Position numbers and translations under genes: made by a program. A DNA stretch of 64,000 nt from Eublepharis macularius (Eukaryota > Chordata > Lepidosauria > Squamata > Eublepharidae): positions 61,891,766 to 61,955,765 of the forward strand of contig NC_072801.1 in NCBI RefSeq assembly GCF_028583425.1. The letters run 5' to 3'. This document shows positions 1 to 19,000 of this stretch, piece after piece (within the stretch, counting starts at the first letter, position 1; each line of letters opens with the position of its first letter). The notes beneath the pieces were generated by a model. The model saw only the letters and a program-made list of their open reading frames with translations. It was not told where the DNA came from and made no database searches.

Positions 1-565
1 TGAACCGAAAGGCAATGGTAAAGATAGTAACTTTATAAGCAGCAACTAAAATGTGACAAAATAGCAAAGAAACAAGCTTTTATGTTCTGCAGGCTGAATC
101 TTCCTCCTGGTTGCTAGCCTTTATATTTTCTGAAGAAGAGCTGCCATAGTTTCTGTGTCCTGATAGCCTTTATTGCAACCCATAATCTTTTGTACACTTG
201 TACCAAGTGTCCTTTCGTATAATTAAGTCTGCATAACATCTCCTCCATTTCACCTTAAGTCTGCTATAATGTGCAGGCTGGACTTCCCATCATCTTTTTC
301 TTGCCCCCCCCCCTCTTTTACCAAGACAGTAGGAATGGTGGTGAACATCCAGCCTGAAGGAGAGTTCCAGTGACACTGCCACACATACTATCTTGGCAAT
401 CTTCACAGGAAACCTGTGTGCCCAACGCAGCACACCTGTCAGTGACACAGTTACAAGCACAAGCATAGTGATCCAATCATAGCACAGCAATCCACATTCT
501 ATGATCCCTTGGGTATACCCACAAAGTCTCAGCTGAGAGGGAGACAGGTTTTTTTTTTCTCTTGC
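1..565 (-). other. TMEM143: TMEM143 intron 4 (partial)
   Basis: Left-edge sequence downstream of the fourth coding exon. I found no match to the next expected TMEM143 block (RYFKRVV-like), so the whole stretch is read as intron. There is a short C-run near 305. Open frames here show no family resemblance. Confidence 0.6.
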
Positions 566-5755
<5,190 letters not shown>

Positions 5756-6230
5756 TCTAGGAGAGTTCAAAAATCATCAATCAATACCAAAAAAAAGTAG
5801 TAACCTGTAAAGTTCACTTTCTGTTGCAAAATCAACTGTTCTTCAAACCGACCCCTTATGTTGCTAGCATGACAGAGCTGGCACGTGCCAAGAGCGCGTC
5901 TTTTCTGAACGGTTATTAAAGGTTTAACCAACAGAAGGAGACCAAAATCCACCATTGGAAGGGCAGCTTGTGATAAGCACCTGGACCAACGGAGTAACTC
6001 TGCACGATTGAACCAAGTCTACAACTTCAGGCGAACTGAACCCAAATTAAACTGGGCCAGTAGGATGGGGTGAAAAGTCAATCACGGATACATTCTCTCT
6101 TCGCTGAAATAATGTTTATGTATCAGACATCGCCATCCTACATGACGTCTCCACACATTTAATCTGAACAGCTGTTTCCTCTCCAGCTGTAATAATAAAT
6201 AAACTTCCAAATCCCCTTTGTAGCCAGTTT
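5756..6230. other. TMEM143 5' intron (inferred); no recognised feature
   Basis: Between the first TMEM143 coding exon and the CpG-rich promoter block. A TCCTAG acceptor abuts the start codon on the minus strand, so this stretch is probably the first intron of TMEM143. Nothing else was recognised. Confidence 0.4.
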
Positions 6231-7160
6231 AAAGCAGTGGCAGTGCGGAAGCAAAGCTAGCATGCAAAGCGATGAGCTCTAACCTTCAGAGGACTGACAT
6301 TGACACTACTGCGCATGCGCACGCCTCTACTCGTCTTTCGTTTTGACAACTGCTTAAGTGTTCACGGGGGCGGGGCTTCCTCTTCGCAGGCGCACTCATG
6401 ATTCGGCTTCAGCCCATTTCACAAACACGTGGTGCGCTTGCGCAGTTCATTCCTGTCTCTGAGATCGGTAAAACTTGTTTAAAACGTCGGCCGGGGGGGG
6501 GGCGGACTACGAAGTCATAGACTACCGTAGTTTTTATGGACATTTCCGGTCTACAACTGATCCAGTTTTCCGTTCAACTACCAATAAAAGCAAAAAAAAA
6601 AAAAATTAACTAGAGAGAGATTTGGCCCCAGAGCGTCCATAAAAGAGGACAATTTCAGCTTGAATACCACTCTAGTGTTTACTACTCTATGGTCTACTTT
6701 GCACGAAGGAACATTTCACAGCCGCATAATATTTTCTTTACAGTCTTTCTAAAAAAGGCGGGCTTTAAATACCGTCAATTAAATAAATGTTTCTTCCCCC
6801 CAGGGAGGACATGCGCGACCCGTAAACGCCCCCTCTTCCTTATACCGAGGCCTATGACCAGCGCAGGCGCACATTTCAGCCCGCTGTTTTGTATTTGCAC
6901 GAGAGCTTTAAGATTGGCGCGCACTTCCCTCCTGTCAGCCCAACTGTCATTTCCAACCGCCGTTTGAACGTGGGCAATAGGAAACAGGGGGCGTGGCTCC
7001 GATGGCTAGCCAATCAGGCGTCGAGTTCTCACTCGCGCTCTTTCTCCCCCCCCCGTAGAGACCGACCAAAGGCGGGAAAAACTTGTACCCTTTAAGAGAG
7101 TTTCTGAGAGAGGAAAGAGAAGTTGGGTTTGGATCTGAACGGGCCGTAACGGAAAGGTGG
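6231..7160. promoter_or_regulatory. CpG-rich divergent promoter region of TMEM143 (-) and SYNGR4 (+)
   Basis: CpG-dense stretch between two head-to-head genes. Visible sites are an NRF1-type palindrome CTGCGCATGCGCACG (about 6310-6324), a GC box GGGGGCGGGGCTT (about 6364-6376), a CACGTG E-box followed by TGCGCTTGCGCA (about 6425-6445) and a CCAAT box GCCAATCAGG (about 7009-7018). A possible minus-strand donor AAG|GTTAGAG ends an upstream TMEM143 exon at 6284. A possible plus-strand donor AAAG|GTGGGC ends a non-coding SYNGR4 exon at 7156. Sharing of one promoter is inferred from the geometry; transcript starts are not visible. Confidence 0.65.
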
Positions 7161-7767
7161 GCTGTGTGCGTATCTTTGTGATCCTGTAATTACTTTCTCC
7201 TTCTCCCATCTCCATTATTGTGGAGGGAGGCTCAAACGGTCAACTTTCTAGTACCAAGAATATTAAGGTAGCGCTTCGCGTGGTAGGATGCTATTTTAGC
7301 CCGTCCTCCTCAACAGACAAAGTAGAGGAGATGGCCTACCAGTCTCGTGAGGAACGCAGAAAACAGATGCCAAGACCTCATTGTAGGGAGGAAGCAATTT
7401 TGAGGTATAGGCTACCTAGTAGGCCAGCCTTAACAACAACAACACTTTCAGTAATCGCTCTCGGTCTTATGTTGTAGTTATAGCAATAATCATTGTTATA
7501 AGACAGGCCAGTGTTATTATTTCTTCACCCCTTATTGTGGCCGAGAGAGCAAGCAGGTTGCCTAAGGTAACTTGAGTTTAGGACGTTTGAACCAGAGACG
7601 TCCTGGGTCACAGTTCGGGTTTTTTTAAACTGGAACAGTCCCTCTTTCCTGGCACTTGGCTCTGTTATAGTGCTGTTTTTTTCCTTTTTTTGCCTTTGGA
7701 GAATGTTTTGTTAAAATTTTGTTAGTAATAGTTGCTAGTGATGTCACTCTTCAGGGTTCAACAACAC

Positions 7768-7946
7768 TATGTGTACTGTCAAGTCACTGCTGACTTATGG
7801 TGACTCTAGCCAAGGGGCTTTCAGGGCAAGATGTGAACAAAGGAGATTTGCTATTGCTGAGTCTTCCTTGGTGGTCTCCCATCTACGTACCAACTCTGCT
7901 TAACTTCTGAGATCTGATGAGATTGGACTGTGCCATACTGTTCCAC
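7768..7946 (-). repeat. 5S-rRNA-derived SINE (minus strand)
   Basis: The right part reads, on the reverse strand, as 5S rRNA: CTCATCAGATCTCAGAAGTT then AGCAGAGTTGG, and GATGGGAGACCACC. This is followed by the lizard-type body whose complement contains CAAGTCACTGCTGACTTATG. The 5S internal promoter region identifies the SINE3-like group. Diverged. Confidence 0.75.
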
Positions 7947-8924
7947 TATCCAACAAGAATATGAAGCACAAATACCTCTGGTTTTAGAATATTATAGGTC
8001 AGGTTGTTGCAGAGTAAAAGAAAACGGCATGCTTCACATGAAGTAGAGTTTTTGGCAATGTGTCATTGGGGGAGAGGAGAGCAATCCTTATGATCAGTTG
8101 GGTTAAAATATGTTTTTTTGTGAAATGTTGGCAGATATGGTGAGGTAAAGTTCATAGGCTGCCTGGACTCACATTTGCCTTATGGCATTTACTCTATTGT
8201 CTCTTGCTGCTGAAAAGTGCACAGCCAGGTGGATAATTTCTGATCCTGTTATGTCCCAGCAGGGTCATAGCTAGTATCACAATGAACATTTCAGTAAGAA
8301 ATCTGAAAAGAACAATAGGCATAACCATTCAGTATAATTGTGCATTGAAGAAGAGATCATGGAAATAACATTTGGCTCTGTCTGACTGGTGTTGCAGAAA
8401 CCAGAAAATAGACATGTAGAATATCAAATATGAAGAAAATTAGAAGACAGAAGATACTCCAGAATTTTTTTCTTATTTTGCTTGGTGAGGATTATAGAAA
8501 ATTCACAGATAACAAATGCTTCTAGACCATTTTTTTTTGCAGCCCAGACAAAGCAGTTCTTAAGATCTGTAACAAACCTACATGACCAGTGCAATTTCAG
8601 GAAAATAACTATTAGCTTTCCTTATGGCTAGACTTCTTCAAACTCCTTTAATTTATTATTTCATTAAGCTTGCCTAACCAATATGATTGGCTATTAAATT
8701 ATGCTTTGCACAAGCTGAATTGCCAGATGCTATAAGCTTTGTAAGACTTCTGATTCAAATCAATTAATATTAAAAATTTAGCAAACAGTGTGGAACAAAT
8801 ATATAATCGGAATGGGCATGCTAAACCAAGTTTTGTTGACTTTTCTTTCAGTATATGTATGGGTAGAATTAGAAGAAATGTTAACCTTCCTCACGGGGTT
8901 GTTGTGAGCAGAGAGGTGCAGGCC

Positions 8925-9535
8925 AAGAAAAATACAGTTAAAGAGGGGTTTCTTCTGAGGGCATTTTAGTGGAGCACTGAAAAACCAAACCTACATGATA
9001 TTTTCTCTTTTGGAATAAATAATATGCTTTTTAAGACAAGGTATAGATATTTTAATATAAATATTAGAGAATAATTTCTGTGCATACTGTAGACATACAC
9101 ACTTAAACTCAAGGTGCATTTCTATGCTGCACCAAGAAGGTGCTGTCATTTTTGTGGGTGTAACAGACATGGCCCTCTTTGTGGATTGCTGCTTGACTTC
9201 TGCTAGTGATTTTGTATAAATAAGCCAGTACTCTGAAACTGCTGTCTTGTTGACCTAACCTCCTCTAATGAACTTTTGTAACACTCTCATCAAAGGATTG
9301 ACACAAACATGTCCACAGACTGGAAAAGAAGCCACTTTTTTGCCTTGCCTTTGTGGAGGCAATGCTAGTATTTTCAAACCTATTGTATAAATATGACTAA
9401 TTTTGTCCACAATCAATATGTTATATATATGATAATGTTTTTAACATTATAACATTTAGCTAAATATCCAAATATGCTGCTGCTACTATTGTGACTGTAT
9501 GAGAGAGCTTCTGCCCAAGTAATGTACCTTTTTTT
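8925..9535 (+). repeat. Unclassified AT-rich interspersed repeat, copy 2, interrupted
   Basis: Homologous in order to 3495-3870. After GTAGACATACA (about 9090) the similarity is broken by about 260 bp of unrelated sequence. It resumes near 9375 (TATTGTATAAATATGACTAA, then AATTTTGTCCACA) and runs to TCCAAATATGCTGCTG near 9465-9480. The interruption is either an insertion in this copy or a deletion in the other. Confidence 0.55.
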
Positions 9536-9937
9536 GCTTGCTATGAAAAGATGTTTTTAAAGCAGTAGTATGATATGAAAGTAAGTGTTGAATATATTAA
9601 ATCCCCCCCCCAGATTTTCACACACACCCAAAAGTTTTTTAAAACACTGTGTTTTCCCCATGGTTTCAAAATTTCCAGGAGTTTACACCTCTGGTTTTGA
9701 GGGTAAACTGGAGATATGGAGAACTGTATATGCCATTCTGAACTCTTTGGAGTTAGTATGGTATAAAAATAGAAAACTAAATTGGTGAGTATTAATGAGC
9801 AATAGCTTATTATAGGTTTGGGGAAATAGCCTTAATATAGTCAAGTGTTGACTAATAGGACAAGTTATCATATCTCATAAAGGTTGTATCATGTTCTTCT
9901 GTTTTCTTAGTTCATATTTCCCAACTTTCTTTTGCAG

Positions 9938-10082
9938 CATCTGTCAAGATCAAGTATTGTTCTAGAGACAAAAAGGCAACCACAGGATGAGGAGGGTAGT
10001 CTCAGCCTTGCAAGATTTCTCAGACCATGACATGGTGCAGTTCTTCTTAAGACCTCAGATCATTGCTAGAACATTAGCGGGG
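9938..10082 (+). CDS. SYNGR4: SYNGR4 first coding exon (short)
   Basis: The exon is bounded by acceptor TTTTGCAG (ends 9937) and donor GCGGGG|GTGAGAAG (GT at 10083). Coding starts at ATG 9987 and gives 32 residues in phase 0. I chose this ATG because the frame aligns without gaps to the human N-terminus (ALQDFSDHDMVQF against SLQELANSEAVQF). The 49 bases before it are 5' UTR. Confidence 0.88.
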
Positions 10083-13000
10083 GTGAGAAGAAAAGACAGC
10101 ACAATTAAATGATCGCTTCATTGTTTCTAAGTGAGAATTACATATAAGCATGGGTTTGGTTTTCAGTAGGAAAGAATTCCATCAACAATCATTTTCATAA
10201 TAATATGTACAGTAGAATAGTATTAATAAATTCTAAAAAAACCACCCTGTCCTATCAAAATAGGGCACACAAACGACACCAGACCTTTTTAGAGCATTTG
10301 CAAAGCGATGTTCCACATCTGCAAAACTTATTAATAGAAAGTATATTACCAAAATCCCCTCTCCCAGCTACTTACAAATTAATCACACGATACTTATAAC
10401 GTTTAAAAATTTTATTCTCAAATAATTAATTAAATGTTTAGGGATATATTTTGCTTGATGGCAAAAAAGCAAGGACTGTGTGGATAGATTTCCTGGAGCT
10501 GGTGTGCACATTCTTTCTCCACCTCTATTATAGTAGAAGCCCCATTACCTAACCAGAATTATGTAGAGTTCTCTGACTACTTTAATTCATTCTGTTTCCA
10601 TGTCACTTTAGGTAATCAGCACATGTATAAATTAAAGATCGTGCATCTATTCTATGTCATTTGAACGTGAGGTTCTATTTGTATTACTACTTTGGTATTT
10701 AAAAGGTTACCATCTCTTAGATTCTAAACAGTATAGTAAGTACTGAATTAAAAATAAGATAATGCAAGGGCCACCAACATGGCACCCAGAGGAGCCATAG
10801 CACTCCCAAACACCATTCCTGGTGTTTGCCAAGTGCTTTTAGAAAATGAGTGAGGCCAGGTGGGGGTTTTGCCCCTGAACGCTTATGACTGGCTATTGGA
10901 AATCTGATTGGTTGCGCAGATTTTTTAAAAACATTGCTTTGGCAGCAGCCACCACCATAGCACAAGGATCTTCACTCCGTGATTTGAAGATATGCTGTAT
11001 GTGTGCAAGAAAATATTTTAAAACAATATGATCATTTTAAAAGGTATTCCTGTTAAACAAAGCATCTGCCAGAAATGCTGAAGGTTTACTGTTAGAGTTA
11101 TGCATAACCTCACTCCCTGATATTTTGTGGCTGAATTTGCCTCCTGCAATAGCCATTTTGTGGTTACACCCATCATCCTGTTCCGTAATTCCAAAGTTGC
11201 CCACGGGCTGATGAAAACTTTAAGTTTGATGGCTACATTTGAAGGAAGGGATTGTTATAGATGTCACAAATGTCTGTGATGTACCTGAGACTTTCACTTG
11301 GGCAACATGGAGGCAGGAAGAGTGAATAACTGACTTCTTGCTCTTCAACTCAATGCCTGTTTTATGCATTTCAATTCTTGGAAAGGTTATAAAGACATGA
11401 TAGATTAATTGTAAAAACAGGCAGGAGTACTGCCTGAAACACATTTCATACGATATGCTAGCACTATTCTTGCTTAACTGCCCTGTCTTTCTCCTGTTTC
11501 AGGTTTTCTCTTTGACTGTATTTGCCTCTTTGGTGAATGAAGGGTATCAGAACTTGGTAACATCTTCCCAACTACACTGTGTGCTGAATGATAAGGAAGC
11601 AGCCTGCTGCTATGGCATCACAGTGGGTATACTCTCCTTCCTCCAGTGTCTTCTCTTTTTGGGCTTTGATGTCTGGGACACTACTGTGACTAGTCACAAG
11701 TTCAAGTATGCCATCCTTGTATTGGATGTCACCTTCTCCAGTGAGTAGTCTTCCTTTCTTTCTACCAAACCCATTGGATGATAGTTTTGGTATATGCAGT
11801 TTACCAGGTGGATGAGGGCCTAATGCAACTGTAAGGTCTTCTACAATGAATCTAACTTCTTAGATTATCACCCCCCAAAACCTTCCATCATTGAGATAAT
11901 TCCCATTTAATCAATTTGATCAATACCCTTTTTATATTTTCAGTTGAATGCTTCCAGTTTTTATTCTTCCCAGAAGACCAATGGTACATCTGATGAAAGC
12001 TCCACATGGTGCCATTTTAATTATGAAGACTTAGTTGGCACTCTGCAAAGAGACTTAAGGTCATGTCTTTCTTCCTCCTCCCTTCCATTTAAAAAAAAAA
12101 TCCTGCCTGGTGAAGACTTCTGGAGGACATGAAAGCTTGCACAACATTATGGGTTATTTTGATTGATCCTAATAAAAGAAATTAAATGGCCTTTAAGAAA
12201 TAAAAGGAATCATGATATAGTCATTAAAATAATTCTATGTTCATTACCAACATGCACAAAAGCATCAATTTCCTGTTTTTAAAAAGATATCCAGCTCCCA
12301 AAGATTTTGGCTTAGCATAGCACCATAGTTTGTCTTCCTTGGCCAGCAGTGGTCATATTTCCAGGGTTGCTTCCTTACTGTGTCTAATCTGGCTTGGATG
12401 CTAATTGGAAACACGTTTTTTAACTCTGTTTCCACTCTGCTGTGGTTCTTTCACGTACCTTCTGGCTTTCCCCCTTTCTATGAACTTTCATAAAACTGCT
12501 TTACTATAATCCTTTTGGAGATCACAGTAAAGCTGGGATAGCTGCTGTGAGGATGGGAATATCCAGATCTTTCTTGGTCCTACCCACATCAGTGCCGTTT
12601 TCTCTACCCTGTGAGCTCTTCCATGCCAAAGCCCAACTACAACTGCAGGACAGCAATAAGTGCAGGAACCTCAAGCAACTACCAAATAGAGGAGAGCATT
12701 GACAACTATCCCATCAAGATACTGAGCTATAGAGAAGAATATGGCCCACTTTTAAAATAGCAGAGCTACAACCAGTAAATCGGTGCAAAGCTACTGAGTT
12801 TTTCTTTTATCTGTCATTGACCTGAAAGAAACATGCTACTGGTGGGCCTTTTATAGAGGCCTCTTGCTGCCTTTTATAGAGCCTGAATAAGGTATTGTCT
12901 TATTGTTTGTCTGCCTGTTGTCTCCTCTCTTGAGACAGTCTTTGAGCTGCAGGATGCACAAAAGATGTGACAACACCTGAAGACAGACAAGGAAACAATG

Positions 13001-16000
13001 AGGAAATAGTCGTTCCACACAAAAGACTGTCATTTCCACATGCTGTCTTACTCCTTGCTGTCAGGGTTTATTTGACAAGCATGATCACAGCAAAACAGTG
13101 TTTCAAGCAGGGCAGTGTTGGTATTGTATTTATTTGTGTGAAGCATTTCTTAGGCCCTGGCATTTGCCAGTACATCAGTATTCATACAGGTCTATTTTGG
13201 CAAAATTAGATGTCACTAAGTCATGTTTGGTTTACTGCCTTGTCTTCAGCCTTCACTGCCTATCAAGGCTCTTGCTACATTCTTTCAGATTAACCTGGGC
13301 TATTGAGTACACTGCCTACCTCTCCCCAATACTTCAAGAAAAAGTTTGTTCATTTTAAGCTCTTTGAATAGTGTGCAGTCTCTTTCAGCATCCCTGCGAA
13401 TCTTGTACATTTACCCTAGTATCCCCTCTCTTTTTTTCACTGTTCTGTTCATCCATTCCTATATCTCTACCTCCCTTGTTTTTTCCAAGAGCACATTTGT
13501 TCCTGAATCTATGCTTTTCAAAAGTGGGCTGATGATGATTCTAGTCCTGACCCATATCTCATAGTAACTAACAAATTAATCTTGTTCTGCATTTTCTTTT
13601 GTAGTAGAACAGAACTAGTGCAGTTTCCTCAGCTCAGAACCCAAGAATAAGGATTCAAGTAAAAATAGCACATTTAAATCACATCAAAAGAAAATGCTTT
13701 TTACCATGCAAATATGAAATTCAGGGAGAAACAGAGGTCAAGAATTTAGCAGCTGGTCCCAAAGGTAGAGTAATGAATTTGTTAGGAAGGACAGTGCATT
13801 CTTGTGCCTCTGGGTTTAAAGCCAAATCTCTAACAATTATGGATTAGCAGGGAACAGATTATTCCACACCTGCTTATCTTTAGGTTCTTGCTTCTGAAAC
13901 ATCTGGCACTGGCTGCATTGGAGACAGGATATTTGGCTGGCTGAAGCATGGAACAATCTGATGCAGTCTGGCAGTTTTCCTCTATCCCTTATTCATCAGC
14001 TAAAAAGGCAAAACCCTGTTTTTAATATACCTGCCAACAGCGCAGCATTGTTTGTTTTAGGGAGCTATTGCCTTTCTGATTTCTGAAAGCAGTTTATCCG
14101 TGAAAGTAAGAGCTTTTATTAGAAGTTACGTTTGCTCAATTTGTTGTAAATGCAGTTATATGACTGTTGCTGGAGCCACATTCTTCTGAGCTCACTCCAA
14201 GATTCACATCTGTACAATATTAATAACAGAAAATTTACATAAGATGCACTGTCATATTAGAAGGGAGAACAACAATTTAACTTAGAGCTCTGTGTCTAGT
14301 AGTCATAATCATTCGTGTTAAACCAGCAGGTTACTACATATCATAAACCGTAATTACTTTGCATTAACATAAATGGACCTTCCGATCTTTGCTAATAAAA
14401 ATTGAAATTGAGTCACAAAGTTTATTCTATTGGCTAATGTGGTAGAAATGTCAAAAGGTAGATTTGTGGTTCCATTTCTGTAACGTCTCCTAGGTTTCTC
14501 CTCAGCCCTGAATTATATACAACTAATGGGGGAAACGGGTGAAAATTGTGGCGGGGGTTGGGGGTGGAGGCAGCTGTGCATGACTTCCCCCTTCCTTGCA
14601 AACATAACCTTTCAGCCCCTTCCCTCCCAAATACTCTTCTCCTTTTAGCCCCCTCTCCTTTCCAAGCACCTATTCCTTTGTCCCCCATCCTCAAGGATCC
14701 TTGCCCTTCCCCTCCCCAAAAGAGCCTTTTCCTTTCCCCCTCCCTCTGAAAAGCCATTCCCTCCATTCCTGACCTTTGTCAACACTGTTGGGAGCAGCCT
14801 GGGCCACTGAAGCGCTTGCCATGGCGCTCCCCCAGGCTAGCAATGCTGCATGCGCATGTGTTCTCTGTTTTGCTTTGTGGAAGAGGTTTGAGCCCCAATG
14901 TACTTTTTTGACATTTCAGGTTTTTCTTCAAGCTTGGGGGTGGCTCCCCGTGGTCCTGATCCATGGATTTAAGCATCCGCACATAGTGGGGGAAACTTCC
15001 AGATTAGATATATGATTCAAAGGCAAACTAATGCTAAATTGAATACTATACTTTGGAGATGGGAACAGGGAGATACAAAAAAATGACATGAGCCAAAAAG
15101 TGATTTGTACCAGCCCTGCTCGGGCTTGAAACCAAATTGAGAGGTGGTGGGTGTTTTAAACATCTCTGAAATGTGTTTCTCAAAATAAAATAACTCCCTA
15201 ATACATGTTGATAATGTGTCTTGTGAAATAGCCTGTGATAGTCTGAGGAGTAGATTTTCACTTATTTTCACAGTCCGTCAGGAGGATTTCTAGAACCAGT
15301 ATCTCAGGGGCCGGGGGGGGGCTGTTTATTTCAGCAAAGATATTTCAAGAGGAATAATAACTGTGAACATATCGGTAGAGTTGTAGAAAGAAGAGGCTGA
15401 TGGACATTATTTTTCCCCACCCCAAAATTACCAGTCTCAAAAAGCTTGCTGTAGGATGCCATGTGTGCCTTCAAGTGTTTGTATTATATGATACTATAAC
15501 ATTTTCTCCCCAGTCATCTGGACAGGTCTGTGGTTTGTTGGGTTCTGTTTCCTAGCTGATCAATGGAACCGGTCGACTCACCGCTACCTTCTGGGAGCTA
15601 GTGCCGCTTGGGCTAGCATCACCTTTGCCTTCTTCTCCATTCCATGCTGGGTGAGTCAGTCAAGTACCTCCCTTTCACTTCAGTGTGAAGAGAACACCTG
15701 CTGAGAAAGCTATGGAGGCAGAGTATATCCCTGCAGCGTTGCAGTAGAAGAAATGACATCCTCATCATACCAGAGCCAAAATTGACCCCTTCCAGGAAGC
15801 AGGTGATATCAGCCCTAGTCACTATAGCAGATAAGGGAGACATGAGGGGTTAATATTTTCCCTACTATGTAAGATTGCGTATCTGTTTGAAACGCTATAC
15901 GGGTAGCTAAGCTAATCCTCAGCACTGTGTCCAGATATACTAAAACTGAGCCAAAGCAAACTAGTATTTTATTACAGTCTCATTGCACATGATTTGGAGT

Positions 16001-19000
16001 TCATGTGTTTAGAGTGGCTGTCAAATTGACTCACAGTGGCAGGGTGGCTTATCACATTGGTCACAGCAAATGAGATGCAAAAAGCATAGTTAAGAATGTC
16101 TTCTTACTGATTTAAAGTTGCTTTGGGGAGCATTTTGATCAGACAGTTCAGTGCAACAATCCATTAACTAGAATGAGAAATAAGACAATTCTGTTCAGAA
16201 CAGACAAATTAGCTGCTGGTAAAATTCATTCAAGAAAAGCCTTAAAGTGCACACAAAGATTAAGATTGTGTAGGACAGTATTGACATTGACCTGTTATAT
16301 ACGGCAATGCAAAAAGAAATCCCTTTCTGACCTTTCTTCTCTCAGAATCTTAGTTGTTTAGAGACAGATAATTGAGAAACTCCTGTTGCCAGTCATCATG
16401 ATTCCTAACCATATGGATTAAGGGAATTAGTAGGCAAGCCATGCCAGTTGTATGATTTTTGAAAAAGTATTTGCTGTAGCATGCCATTAGAAATATACTC
16501 CAGAATCCCGTGACACAACATAGGAAGCTAAAATCCTTTCAGATTTCACATTGGGAACTTTGAAGTCAGTCTTGGAACCAATGGTATGTTCAAGGCTCTC
16601 ATGTAATATTACAGAACATAGTGAAGTACACCTCTTAGATTTTATGAAGCTTTCATCTTAATGCAGGATGAAAGCAGTGGAATGGTTTTCACAGTGGGGT
16701 GGGGGGAAAGGCCATGTTTTGTTAAAGTTTACAAGTTGCATGTTGCAGATGGGGTCAAAGATAGGTCCTGGGTCTCTAAAAGTTAAAGATTATTGGACTA
16801 AAGGATTAGGTGAAATATTGCATGCTTATTCAGCCTCCTAGAAAAGGCAGCAGAAGAATGCACACAATTGAGGAATTCAGTGTGTGTGCCATGTGGCAAA
16901 AATTTTGACACACATAGACCCCATTTTGGTCAACTTGATTAAATAGCCTCTAGGTCTAAGCACTTCTCTACTTAGGACTAGTTCTGACCAGGATGGCCCA
17001 GACTAGTCCAGTCCTAGCAGATCATGGAAGCTAAGCAGGGTCGGCCCTGGTTGCAACTTGACAGCACTTTACACACACAAGTCTAAGTTGCTAATCCCTA
17101 TTGAAATAATCAAACAGATACCACAAACCTGTTTTTTGTGCAAGCTCACAAACAGGTGCTTATTTAGAACACAAAGAAAACATGACTTGCTACACCCTGG
17201 CTTACTGTTAAAGCCTCAGTACGTTTCTGCTGATTTCAGAGAGTGTTGAGAAGCTGCTTCAGGACTGAGCTCTTTCAGAGCATATTTATTCGTTCAATCC
17301 TTGTAGAAGTGGGTGACTCACATTTCCCATCAACAAGCTGCAGAATTAATCAGGAAGAGCCTTCTCATCAGAGCAGTTGTAGTAGGCCTTTATTTATAAC
17401 TTCACACAGAACAAACCAGAGCAATTCAGGACTTGGTCCAGTCCCTTGCTCAAGGTTGCTAGATCTGGAAGACTGAGCATCAATCTAGCAGAAATCATTT
17501 GTAACTGCTAACCAAACATCCAATCAAGTATTGGGCAATTGAATGGCAGCCCAACAGGTTCAATTTGCAGAAAGCACACTTTTGACCAAAGTCTAATTCA
17601 ATGAGAAACTGGAAGATTTGTGGTCAGTTTCAGAAGAGGTAGTTAACAATCACAGAAGATTTAAGAATAACGACAAAAGCATAGAAAAATTAAATCGGTT
17701 GTCTTATTTTCAGAGTTGATTATTTTTTGTTCAATATTCTAAGGTTTCCTAGGAAAATTATAGCATTTTCTTACTGAAGACCAAATCAATCAAGTTCTTT
17801 TCTTTTGCTAACCTAACCTCGATATTTAACTTGCAAACCCCAAATATAATAAAATTGATACTGTTTTGTGTTCCAACATAACTTCAGTCCCTTTCTTTCC
17901 AGGCCAGATCTCTGCTTTTCAGTACTCAACCACACATTTCCCCCCAGTTCCCTTTATCTCCCAGAGCCCTCTTGCCATTTCTCTGAACCTCACAGCCTTC
18001 ACCTGGCTTCCTCATCTCTCTTAATATTTATAAAAACATGTAAAAATATACTAGACCAGAGTTTCGAACTGACGCTGTATGCTTCCTTTTCCATACAGGT
18101 TATATGTTCTGTGTACAATGCTGTTTTTTCCGTTTCCTCAGAGCATTGTGGTGCATTCATGCCCTTTCTAGGTTTTTCCTAGTTTTTCTTTGATTGTTCC
18201 CAAACCTGGTTTGCTGCAAAGTTTTTGGAAGTATCACAGAAAAACCTGGACTGCTGCCATGTGGGCAGGAAAGTTTGGGTATTTCTAGCCTATCCTAGAT
18301 GGCAGCCATGTTTCCCTAATACTGCTACGCTGGCAACAGATGGCTTGTTTTTTTAACTGGCAATTTAATATTGTTATAACAATTGTCAATCCGATTCTTT
18401 TAATTCCCTGAGTTTCCAGCTTTCATTTTTGGAAAAGTAAGTCCCTAGCCTCTTTTCTTGTGGAGATATGCCTTTCCCCTTATATCTTCTCAAAGAAAAT
18501 GGCTAGATATGTACCTTTTTAAAAAAATGAAAGGTGAGAATTCAGAGAAAGATGCATTGTTATAATGTAACAACACTATCCAGTTGCCAAATTTAGAAAA
18601 CCTGAAAAGCTGCAATGTGTGTTTTATTGCCATTGAAGTGTATCAGCAACTGCAGTAGCAATAGAAAACTACACAAGTACGTCGATGTGTGGAGAATTCC
18701 AGAGTGGAGGGCCCCAACATGGTGCCTTTGGGCGCCATGGTGCTCACTGATGCCCTCCCTGGAACCCACTCAGTGTTTTTAGAAAGTGGCCTAGGCCAGG
18801 TGGTGCTTTTTGAATTTTTTTTGTTTATGATATTGCTGATAGTGGCTTTATGTAAACCATTTTACCTGTGCAAACAGCAGTGTACACATGATAGAGCTGC
18901 AAGGCTAAAATGCTTAATGTGCCTAACTGGATCTCCCTTTGAAGGCATCGTATCTTCCCAGTTTGAATGTATTTTTAGAATTCAGATGAACCTTGATAAC

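Larger units (their letters stand above)
7161..9937 (+). other. SYNGR4: Probable first (non-coding) intron of SYNGR4
   Basis: Stretch between a possible 5' UTR donor at 7157 and the acceptor TTTTGCAG ending at 9937, just upstream of the SYNGR4 start codon. It contains a reverse-strand 5S-type SINE (about 7768-7946) and the second copy of the unclassified AT-rich repeat (about 8925-9535). No coding sequence was recognised. Confidence 0.45.

Noticed and set aside
14580-14760. Proline-rich coding exon in SYNGR4 intron 2
   Set aside because: C-rich skewed sequence gives frames on both strands. The known exons already join in phase without it.
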